From Hofstenia miamia (taxonomy: Eukaryota; Xenacoelomorpha; Acoela): a stretch of 64,000 nucleotides of DNA. The stretch is from assembly GCA_004352715.1 (NCBI GenBank), contig SCFE01000002.1, positions 126,946 to 190,945 on the forward strand, given 5' to 3'. A program made the position numbers and the translations under genes. Of this stretch, positions 37,401-46,765 are shown one piece after another (the stretch's first letter is position 1; each line of letters begins with the position of its first letter). The notes under the pieces were generated by a model. That model was not told where the DNA came from and ran no database searches. It saw nothing but the letters and a program-made list of their open reading frames with translations.

Positions 37401-37793
37401 NNNNNNNNNNNNNNNNNNNNNNNNNNNNNNNNNNNNNNNNNNNNNNNNNNNNNNNNNNNNNNNNNNNNNNNNNNNNNNNNNNNNNNNNNNNNNNNNNNNN
37501 NNNNNNNNNNNNNNNNNNNNNNNNNNNNNNNNNNNNNNNNNNNNNNNNNNNNNNNNNNNNNNNNNNNNNNNNNNNNNNNNNNNNNNNNNNNNNNNNNNNN
37601 NNNNNNNNNNNNNNNNNNNNNNNNNNNNNNNNNNNNNNNNNNNNNNNNNNNNNNNNNNNNNNNNNNNNNNNNNNNNNNNNNNNNNNNNNNNNNNNNNNNN
37701 NNNNNNNNNNNNNNNNNNNNNNNNNNNNNNNNNNNNNNNNNNNNNNNNNNNNNNNNNNNNNNNNNNNNNNNNNNNNNNNNNNNNNNNNNNNNN

Positions 37794-38230
37794 ACAGCTT
37801 AGCGCCACTACTGTTTGTAGTTAGCTTAATACCTATCACAGAAAAGTTAAAGGAGACAGGCATAGGGTATAAGATGGAGAAGAATGGTAGAGCAGTGAGT
37901 CACCTGTGGTACATGGACGACCTGAAGATGTACGCTAGTTCAAGGAAGATGTTGCAGAAGTAACTGGAGACATTGGAGAAGGCAAGCAGAGATTCAGGGT
38001 TGGAGTTTGGATTAGGAAAGTGTGCAGCAGTGACAATGACTAGAGGAAAGTGTTTGGATGGGGATGGCTTGAGGACAAGCAGTGGGGATAAGATTGAGGA
38101 AGTTAAAGAGGGGTACAAGTACTTAGGTGTGATAGAGAAATGAAGATGAGGCTAAGGAAAGAATATAAGAGGAGAGTAAGGAAGGTACTACAGAAGTCAG
38201 CATTGAATGGGCAGAATAGTATAAAAGCAA
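37794..38230 (+). pseudogene. RT palm/thumb part of RLE LINE copy A
   Basis: Shows SLAPLLFVVSLIPITEKL, then HLWYMDDLKMYASS with the catalytic Tyr-x-Asp-Asp, then ECYKYLGV-type wording in broken frames (YKYLGVIE, MKMRLRKEYKRRVRKVLQKS). A stop after residue K of the YMDD frame and a frameshift near 38140 disable it. The upstream RT fingers lie in the gap. Confidence 0.65.
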
Positions 38231-39126
38231 TTAATACATGGGCGATACCAGTGTTGAGATATTCGCCAGAAATAGATGGAACAAGAATGAACTTAGGGAG
38301 CTAGACAGGGAGACAAGGAAGATACTAGCAGCAGAAAGAGCATTCAACCTCAATGGAGATGTAGATAGGCTGTACATGGCAAGGCATAAGGGAGGGAAAG
38401 GCCTGCTAAGTGTGGAGGAAACTGTAGAAACAGTAGCACTGGGGCTAAAGGAATATGTAGAAGAGCAACCTAAGGGGTCCCTACTAGAGGTCACTAAGGA
38501 GTTAAAGAAGATAAGAACTGAGAGTGAAGGAAAGAAGATATACCAGAGTAGGATGGAATCAGAGAGACAAACAAGGTATAGGCAAAAGACAATGCAAGGA
38601 GAATACTGGAGGAACACAGAAAAGTGTGACAGAGAAGAGAGCAACAAGTGGTTAACAAAAGCAGGACTTAAAAGAGAAACAGGAAGCATTGATAATGGCA
38701 GCACAGGAGCAAGCAATAAGAACAAACTGGGTGAAGAAGCATATAGCCAGAAGAGTAGAAGTAAGTGATAAGTGTAGGCTATGTAAGAAAGTAGATCATC
38801 TGATAGCAGGGTGTGAGAAGTTGGCACAGACTGAGTATAAGTTCAGGCATGACAAGGTGGGAAGAATGGTACACTGGAGTTTGAGCAGGCAGCATGGGTT
38901 AGAAGCAGAAGACAAGCCACAGGGCGTCATAGAAAATGAGAAGGTTAAGATACTGTGGGACTTCAACATACAGACAAGCAAGGTGATAGAAGCATGGAGG
39001 CCAGACATAGTAGTGGTAGACAAAGAGAAAAGATTAGGAACAGTACCAAAGGACAGAAATGTAGAAAGCAAGGAGAAAGAGAAGATAGTTCCCCGAGCTG
39101 AGAGGGATACCAGCATAAAGCTGTGA
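38231..39126 (+). pseudogene. Linker, zinc knuckle and RLE endonuclease of LINE copy A
   Basis: Two overlapping frames, 38238-38768 and 38689-39126, together cover the region after RT. The second has CRLCKK...DHLIAGC (CCHC-like knuckle, shortened), FRHDKV and RPDIVVVDKEKR. The frame change lies near 38690 at the same place as in copy B. The C-terminal part after KEKEKI is deleted and joined to a short tail. Long antisense frames here are shadows. Confidence 0.65.
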
Positions 39127-39135
39127 GATGCAAGG

Positions 39136-39157
39136 ATAATAATAATAATAATAATAA
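39136..39157. repeat. (ATA)n tract at the 3' junction of LINE copy A
   Basis: Seven ATA units lie between the end of the RLE LINE (gagatgcaagg) and the inverted 3' end of another LINE relic (39158-39840), which may itself own this tail. Confidence 0.9.
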
Positions 39158-39840
39158 ATGTTTTATTAAATATTTTGAAATACTACATCAAAATATCTTA
39201 TTACAGATGAAAAACATTGACTGGGGAACACATTCTCAAATTTTCTATGCAGATGTTCCTGTGCTTTTGGTGGATTTTTTCGAAGTCTTTCTAACGCATA
39301 TGGCTGACGTTCTGAAATAATTCCAGAAAGAAGATGATTATCATTATTAATATTTTTTTATAAAGAATTGTCACTAAATTTGATAACATTATGAATTGAA
39401 GTATATTCTGTAATAACTTTAATTCTAAGAGCTTTTCTTTGAAAACAATCTATTTTTTGTTTAGAGCATTTGAACAGCTTCCCCATACAGTGCAGCAATA
39501 TCGTATTTTACTCATTATAAGAGAATCATACAATAAAAAGAGCTCTTTATTTGAATATCCATATGCCTTAAGTCTACAAAGCAAGTAGAGAACAATATTA
39601 ACACGGTTTAATTTAATATTCTTTCAACATGCTCATTAAAACATAGCTTTTCATCAAATGTGACTCCCAAAATGCTTATTACATGCTTGGCCGACTGACT
39701 CGAGTCGTCTATGCTATACCTGAAACTATATCCAAAATGACTGCAGTTAGAATAAATATATTCCTCAATCAGAAATGTGATATTGATATTTTCAAATTCT
39801 CTCATTCTGGTTTCCTTCCCGATGCAATGTGAAAACAAAC
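39158..39840 (-). pseudogene. 3' part of an APE LINE ORF2
   Basis: The minus strand reads ILGVTFDEKLCFNEHVERILN, then KELFLLYDSLIMSKIRYCCTVWG. This is the stretch after the RT core in APE LINEs (usual form: YLGVtiD..L.w..HI...k, then Y..li...l.YgsivWg). It ends with TAATAAAACATT followed by ATT repeats, a likely 3' tail. Frame-broken. Confidence 0.65.
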
Positions 39841-39940
39841 CTACTATTCCAAGTGAAAAAGAATCACACAGAAAAACGAACAGCTTTTACATTAATTGCG
39901 TCATGTTCTTGACAAGTTTTATCCACTGTGGGAGAGAGAC

Positions 39941-40629
39941 CAGAGATGCAAACGAGTCTTTGATCAACCGGGTCTTCCGATCAAGGTTTTAAAACCCAGA
40001 TCATCGGGTCACCGGATCAAAGCTTTAAAACAACACTGTATAACCGGGTCAATGCGTGAGCAAATATTTATTTTCAAATTTTGTAATTTTCAAAAATCTT
40101 ATTTCAAATTAAATATATTGACAATTTTGTAAATTATATTATTGTTGAATACCATTTTTATGCAGAAATAATGACATGTCACTTATTACATCGTAATTAA
40201 GCAGTTTCCTTTCCCACTACAAACATTAAATCGCCCGTTCAAGCAGATGTTGCAGGTACTTCTCTGAATTTAAAAATTTCATTCGATAATTTTTAGATTG
40301 GATAACCCCCAACAAACTGGGTTTACCCAACATTTATAAGTGGATTCTTCAGAATGAGAAAGCTACAGCATTGCCAACGCTGGCAAAAATCGTAAAGAAA
40401 GAATTGTAGTATCGGGGATCACCATCACAATCTGGGAGAAATTTTTTGGCTGCCGGGTAGCTTATGCAAAAAATAGAGCTAGAGCCCATCCAAACACTTT
40501 GGAATATAGCCTGCATGCCATTAAACAAACACGTTTTGAAATCTAAAATTTAATCTTTTTTGATAATTGTTGTCAACTGGGTCAACAACGGGTCACCGAG
40601 TCATGATTTGTGACTCGTTTGCATCTCTC
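39941..40629. mobile_element. Non-autonomous hAT-type element, 0.69 kb
   Basis: Seventeen-base perfect inverted ends AGAGATGCAAACGAGTC (39942-39958 and complement at 40612-40628), with a CAGAG-type hAT start. The 8-bp flanks agagagac and agacagag agree at 6 of 8. Subterminal copies of ccgggtc/gggtcaccgg occur near both ends. I saw no transposase motif in the interior. Confidence 0.65.
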
Positions 40630-40637
40630 AGACAGAG

Positions 40638-41880
40638 ATTGCGGCTACAAGAGCTAGCATCAGTATTTTTTCACAAGGAAATGCTAGAATCTTAAACAGG
40701 CTGTGAAGGGTCTTTCCGAATTGGGAAACAACTTTTCTTATTCATCAGCTTTTTAGATAGACTTGTCTATAAATTTAGTGAATTTTCGCCGATTTTTTTT
40801 CGTGAGATGAAGGTATATGTACCAAAATGGTATATATTGAATCAGGTATTATTCCAAAATGAAGAACTTCTTCATTATTATTTATATTCTTTGTAACAAA
40901 GATATTTACAAAATACAGCTGACATTTCTGATAACATAACAAAATTAATTAAAAATGAACGATATAAAATTAAATGTAGTCATAATTACTTAATTGTTTT
41001 TACCGGAATTAACCATTTCACTAAATATGCCTAGACGAGACCAAGGTTTGTATAAATTTTAATCGTCTAATTATTTATGAGTAGCTACTATTTTGCACCA
41101 TTGTTAGTTTGAGAAATACTAAGAATAATAACAAATCCAACTAGAAATCGTTTATTTTCAAGAATAGCAATACGCAGGCTCTGCTAAACTAAAAGTTTTA
41201 ACGATATAGGGTATACAACAAATGAACATTCGGAGAATCTACCACAAAGTTGAAGCGTGTAGGACTAAGACGGTACAAAAATCATCCGATTTTTTAGCAA
41301 ACTATCCTCACCTCACATCGGTCTTCACATGTGGTTATGCTGCAAACATAAATTAGATTATTATTAAACTTTGAGTTTAAGTTTTGTCAAGAATATTTAC
41401 TTTTGTACCTTATATTCTTCATATTATTTGAGCTATTGAAAGTAAAAACCATCCTTAGGGCGAAGTTTGCGAAAATGTTTTTTCACTTTCAACTTAATTG
41501 TAAGGAGTAAAGTAGTCATAAGTTTTAATATTAAATGCACCGACGTCATATTTCTTCCAAGAACATACTAAATATTCCACGACGTTAGGGACAATTTAGG
41601 TTCGATTCAGGGCAATCAATACTAGTGCGAGTAAATATTATTACAGGACTACCTCTGAAGTATCGAAAATGTTGTATATTGTGAATACCAGGTAAAGGCT
41701 TGAAATTAGAGACCAAGAGATTGCCCATTCCCTCCACTCCCATTAAAATGCTTTATTTTCCAGAAGCAAGTTTTTGTGAAATTAGAGATCTTGTACAAAA
41801 CAAAAATAAATATTTAAAAATTATTATAATTTCAATATCCTTACACATAGAAGACTTCGACCGTTTTAATAAACTATTTT
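40638..41880. other. AT-rich spacer, nothing recognised
   Basis: No long frame, no terminal repeats. A B-box-like ggttcgattc near 41600 has no matching A box or tRNA fold. Confidence 0.55.
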
Positions 41881-41889
41881 AATTGGTAA

Positions 41890-42468
41890 TTGTAATTTAA
41901 ATAAATATGGTGTTGATAGGAACTTTACTCTTAATGTTACTGTTATTAAAACGGACACTTCTTGCATTTATTTGGGAGTAACTGTCGATAACAAACTCAA
42001 TTAATTAAACACGTAAACAGCATAATTAAAAAAATTTATCATATTACCAATAACTTAGTGTTTATAGCCAAATTTTTCAATTCTGATGGCTGCTGGTACA
42101 TTTTTAAAACATACACTTTACCGTTAATTACCTATGCTGCACCTGCGTGGATATATCTCCTAAGTCTCAAAAATAAGAAATAATTAAAAAGAGCCATCAA
42201 ATATGCAGCAATAATTTTAAATATATCAAAAGTTTCAGCAGTGGAATTTGTCACCAAAACTTTGAACGATGATTTCATCTGGGAAGTGAATAAAATATCT
42301 CGAAATGAAAATCATCCGCTCTTTAATGCAATAAACATCAAAGATACTACGTATCAAGGTTGTCTACGTAGAACAAAGAAAATGAGTGAGTCTTTTGTAG
42401 CTGTAGCTAGAAAATTCCTCACTTATAATACCTTGCCTAATCCATTGTTGTAATTTTTTTTGTATATT
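41890..42468 (+). pseudogene. 3' part of an APE LINE ORF2
   Basis: Plus strand: CIYLGVTVDNKLN, then IIKKIYHITNNLVFIAKFF, then TYTLPLITYAAPAW, then an open frame 42241-42453 ending NTLPNPLL. This is the post-RT helical region and C-terminus of CR1/jockey-like ORF2, with a frameshift near 42180. Same domain part as 39158-39840 but in the opposite orientation and with a different sequence. Confidence 0.65.
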
Positions 42469-42564
42469 TTGAACTTATTCCCTTTTATCATGTATTTGAT
42501 ACAGGAATTATTATTATATTATTATTTGAACTTATTCCCTTTTATCATGTATTTGATACAGGAA
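42469..42564 (+). repeat. 57-bp tandem duplication in LINE 3' UTR
   Basis: The block ttgaacttattccctttt... at 42469-42507 is repeated at 42526-42564, each followed by an (ATT)n stretch. A 3'-UTR repeat plus ATT tail would be a family trait. Confidence 0.85.
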
Positions 42565-43644
42565 ATATTATTATATTATTATTATATTATTATATTATTA
42601 TATTATTATTATAATTATATTATATNNNNNNNNNNNNNNNNNNNNNNNNNNNNNNNNNNNNNNNNNNNNNNNNNNNNNNNNNNNNNNNNNNNNNNNNNNN
42701 NNNNNNNNNNNNNNNNNNNNNNNNNNNNNNNNNNNNNNNNNNNNNNNNNNNNNNNNNNNNNNNNNNNNNNNNNNNNNNNNNNNNNNNNNNNNNNNNNNNN
42801 NNNNNNNNNNNNNNNNNNNNNNNNNNNNNNNNNNNNNNNNNNNNNNNNNNNNNNNNNNNNNNNNNNNNNNNNNNNNNNNNNNNNNNNNNNNNNNNNNNNN
42901 NNNNNNNNNNNNNNNNNNNNNNNNNNNNNNNNNNNNNNNNNNNNNNNNNNNNNNNNNNNNNNNNNNNNNNNNNNNNNNNNNNNNNNNNNNNNNNNNNNNN
43001 NNNNNNNNNNNNNNNNNNNNNNNNNNNNNNNNNNNNNNNNNNNNNNNNNNNNNNNNNNNNNNNNNNNNNNNNNNNNNNNNNNNNNNNNNNNNNNNNNNNN
43101 NNNNNNNNNNNNNNNNNNNNNNNNNNNNNNNNNNNNNNNNNNNNNNNNNNNNNNNNNNNNNNNNNNNNNNNNNNNNNNNNNNNNNNNNNNNNNNNNNNNN
43201 NNNNNNNNNNNNNNNNNNNNNNNNNNNNNNNNNNNNNNNNNNNNNNNNNNNNNNNNNNNNNNNNNNNNNNNNNNNNNNNNNNNNNNNNNNNNNNNNNNNN
43301 NNNNNNNNNNNNNNNNNNNNNNNNNNNNNNNNNNNNNNNNNNNNNNNNNNNNNNNNNNNNNNNNNNNNNNNNNNNNNNNNNNNNNNNNNNNNNNNNNNNN
43401 NNNNNNNNNNNNNNNNNNNNNNNNNNNNNNNNNNNNNNNNNNNNNNNNNNNNNNNNNNNNNNNNNNNNNNNNNNNNNNNNNNNNNNNNNNNNNNNNNNNN
43501 NNNNNNNNNNNNNNNNNNNNNNNNNNNNNNNNNNNNNNNNNNNNNNNNNNNNNNNNNNNNNNNNNNNNNNNNNNNNNNNNNNNNNNNNNNNNNNNNNNNN
43601 NNNNNNNNNNNNNNNNNNNNNNNNNTATATATATATATATATAT
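42565..43644. repeat. (ATT)n tail, 1000-N default gap, (TA)n
   Basis: ATT-rich tract to 42625, N 42626-43625 (exactly 1000), then TA to 43644. Confidence 0.95.
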
Positions 43645-43706
43645 CAACCTTCGCTTATTTGTGAACTTAATCATATTCACTAAATGACAACACCATTTAC
43701 ATATAT

Positions 43707-44035
43707 ATTATCTTACTTACATAAAGCGATTTCCATAAGTTTCTTCCAATTATTGATGAGTGATTTTCATCTTAAAACATGTTTCAAATGAAGGTTATAT
43801 GTTTAAAAATATTAAGAATCAAATAGGTTCTTAAGATTATATAATAGAAGTTTTAAATTATATGATTGAAAACCTAAAAAATTTATGCATATAAATTTTA
43901 TCACTTTTTATGTTATTAATAGTTTACAAAAAAATTCGAGTTACCACTTTTCAATTATTTTAATTTCAAATGTAAGTAAAATTTTATATCAAAGAATAAT
44001 ACATAAAACTCTATCAAATAATTCGTATTTTGTTC
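43707..44035 (+). repeat. Dispersed 0.32-kb repeat, copy 2 (partner 22161-22480)
   Basis: See 22161-22480; same orientation, similar context after a TA-ended 1000-N gap, several small indels. Different right flank. Confidence 0.7.
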
Positions 44036-44080
44036 TAATAGTGTCGTACTAATATGAAAACATAAAAATAACAATTTTAC

Positions 44081-44414
44081 CTGAGTCGACAAAACCAATA
44101 TCGTTTGAAGCTAACTATAGCAAAATAAAAGAGAGTTTGTATATTAGGTAGGATAAAGAAAACTTAGTTTGAAACTGATCATTTTGTTTTGTGGTTGCAA
44201 TGCTGACTGAAATGTACATAATATGAAATTACCTGCCTCGGAAAAGGTGATTGGAATAAATCTGGAATGCATTGAGGTGCTATTAAAAACATAAAATTGT
44301 GCAATGGGTACATATAGCGCATGTTGAAATAAGCAATGGTGCTATGCAAATATAGCTTGTAAATATCATTGAATGGTGCATCATATATTGACATAAAATT
44401 CCAGAATGATTCTA
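44081..44414 (-). CDS. Weak two-exon candidate, unknown product
   Basis: Minus strand: 3' splice-like cattacaacag, exon 44414-44233 (ESFWNF, DAPFNDIYKLYLH, MRYMYPLHNFMFLIAP, SPFPRQ), donor GTAATT, a 118-bp intron ending tttgctatag, exon 44114-44081 (LASNDIGFVDS), donor GTAAAA. The two exons join in phase 0 without a stop. I do not recognise the protein. The splice sites are ordinary and this could be chance in AT-rich DNA. Confidence 0.25.
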
Positions 44415-45863
44415 CTGTTGTAATGTCAGAAAGGATTCTTACTCTTAGATTCTATTTTAACATTGAGAATCGAAATAAATTCGTTAAGACAAACTAGTCT
44501 TAATCACGATTTTCTAATATGTATTGAATTCACAATTTTCATTAAAAATACTTTTCTTTATTACTTATATTTATGTTTATGATAAGCATTTTCGATTCTT
44601 GATAAATATGTGTGCTCAAGATAAATCTTCCATTAATTTAGTGATTTTATATATTGAAGCCCCAGATTTGGAGTCTAACTAGAAAATATGATCATAACTT
44701 TAAGCAAGGTACATTTGGCATTTGACTTATGTGTTTCTATACACATGCAAGAGGATTTATGAAAGCATTTCGACAGCCTAAAAATGGAGAGCAACCCAAC
44801 CTATTTAACATCGTTTTTTAACTAGAACTTCCAATTGGGTCAAAATTGGCACATTACCCACTATATTTATATTCATATGCCAAATAAAGTGAAAAATATA
44901 CACACCTGTAATAATCAATTTTAGTTTGCATGTGCTTAAATTTGTCAATATTTCATTTTATGTCATTTGAAATGCTTTTCGATAAATCATTTTCAAGGAG
45001 TAACAATATTTCAAGGATTAATAACTTGCGCAAGGTAGTATGAGAAGCCATGTGAAAAATAAAAAAAATCAAACACACTTTTTTTTATACATTTATTAGT
45101 GTGTATCCCATATAAGCTTACTAAGAAAAATTTGGTGTGAATCTACTTGGAAAAAATGTAGATATCAATAAATATGGCATTCAACTTGTCACTAGCAACA
45201 ACAATGTCCACTGTAGAAAATAGCGACTGAATAGCCAAAAAGATAAATATATGTATATTATATGTATATATATATATATATATATGTACATATGCATATA
45301 TATATGTATATATGCATATATATATATATATATGTATATATTAGAATTTACTATTCTCCATAGCACTAATAATTTCCCATTGAGCCGTCGGAAAAATACT
45401 AATTAAATATAAAAAAAACTATTTTGAACAGCAATATAATACTATTCAAACCAAAAGAGAAAATTTAATACTGTGTTGGAAATAGCACATTTCACTCTTT
45501 TGGATATTAAGAAATATATATTTTAAATTTCTCAGCGTAATTGAAAAACTATGTTTCTTTAAAGTCTGAAAAGCAAAAACATCACAATCCCTGTCCTTTA
45601 AATCCGGAAAGGGTGCAAACCAATTTGAAAGCAGGGTAATTCCAGATAATTATTTATGCATAATGATTTAATAGAATTTGATTGAAATGCCTTGTAATAA
45701 TAACAAACCATTCAAATGAAACCCACAAAGTGTGAAAATAGAAATAAATGTATATACCTTACCAAAATTAACGGAAGTTTATTGATAAATATAAACAATT
45801 GTTGACAAACAGTATGTTGCGTGTTTGTAGAGATCAACTTAACAAATTGTTAATTTATATGAA
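44415..45863. other. AT-rich spacer with TATATG/TA tract
   Basis: Only feature is the 45247-45341 alternating purine-pyrimidine tract. Confidence 0.55.
45247..45341. repeat. Interrupted (TA)n/TATATG tract
   Basis: About 95 bp of alternating TA with gtacatatgc-type interruptions; almost fully self-complementary and could form a cruciform. Confidence 0.9.
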
Positions 45864-46749
45864 TTATAGGGAGTGCCTTACAATTTTTTAAATAAATATC
45901 AAGGAAGTATATACTCGTGATTCCGCAAGTCTTAGAACATCAGCTTTCTAAGACTTACTATAATAGTTTTTTAATTGATTCGATTTATTTGGAATCTGTA
46001 GACTTTCAAATTTGGGACAGATCTGCCCGTTTACATTACTGCTGAAGGTCCCGTAGGACCCCACTCTACATATAACTGAGTTTCAGTAGAAATTATTATG
46101 CTTGGTGACATTTGAAATTTCGGGTATCCAATTGATTTTGTATAACAAAATTTGAGGTGTGTTAGAAAACACCTGTTATTCGTAACTAAGACCAAGTTTC
46201 TTTTTAAGGAAATGCTACCATGCGCTTTATTAACTGAAAAATTGTTTTCTATGTTGCGAGAATTTTAATTAAATTGGCGGANCAAGTTGGAAATGATGAA
46301 AAAATATACATATATAGAAATATATTTTAGNTTATAGGGAGTGCCTTACAATTTTTTAAATAAATATCAAGGAAGTATATACTCGTGATTCCGCAAGTCT
46401 TAGAACATCAGCTTTCTAAGACTTACTATAATAGTTTTTTAATTGATTCGATTTATTTGGAATCTGTAGACTTTCAAATTTGGGACAGATCTGCCCGTTT
46501 ACATTACTGCTGAAGGTCCCGTAGGACCCCACTCTACATATAACTGAGTTTGAGTAGAAATTATTATGCTTGGTGACATTTGAAATGTCGGGTATCCAAT
46601 TGATTTTGTATAACAAAATTTGAGGTGTGTTAGAAAACACCTGTTATTCGTAACTAAGACCAAGTTTCTTTTTAAGGAAATGCTACCATGCGCTTTATTA
46701 ACTGAAAAATTGTTTTCTATGTTGCGAGAATTTTAATTAAATTGGCGGA
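45864..46749. repeat. Duplication across single Ns, flank of mariner-like element
   Basis: 45864-46281 recurs at 46332-46749 with at least two base changes. Ns at 46282 and 46331 bound an unrelated 48-bp piece. Only the second copy runs on into the mariner-like element, so the first could come from an allele or contig end at that point. Confidence 0.8.
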
Positions 46750-46765
46750 ATGTGATATAGTCATA

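Larger units (their letters stand above)
37126..39135 (+). mobile_element. RLE-type LINE (R2/NeSL/HERO-like), copy A, decayed
   Basis: Much richer in GC than its surroundings. Plus-strand order: a tRNA-like head (37127-37196); an N-terminal frame with HKWTDEQNRTALECYR; a 393-N gap; RT with SLAPLLFVVSLIPI and the box YMDDLKMYA; a long basic linker; a zinc knuckle; an RHD motif; and RPDIVVVDKEKR of a restriction-like endonuclease. Element body is flush with (ATT)n on the left and (ATA)n on the right. Compared with copy B it lacks short in-frame pieces in the knuckle and endonuclease regions and most of the C-terminus, so it is dead. Confidence 0.75.

Noticed and set aside
38231-38827. 198-codon antisense frame in RLE LINE copy A (and 195 codons at 58572-59159 in copy B)
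   Set aside because: Antisense shadow of the LINE linker, preserved in both copies because the sense sequence is shared. Composition is Ser/Leu/Pro-rich without domain character.
38796-39116. Antisense frame in the endonuclease region of copy A, and its counterpart 58082-58489 in copy B
   Set aside because: Shadow of the sense endonuclease frame. No independent evidence.
41595-41612. tRNA B box ggttcgattc
   Set aside because: No A box at suitable distance and no cloverleaf.
45181-45366. 61-codon YIYIY frame
   Set aside because: Translation of a TA/TATATG microsatellite.
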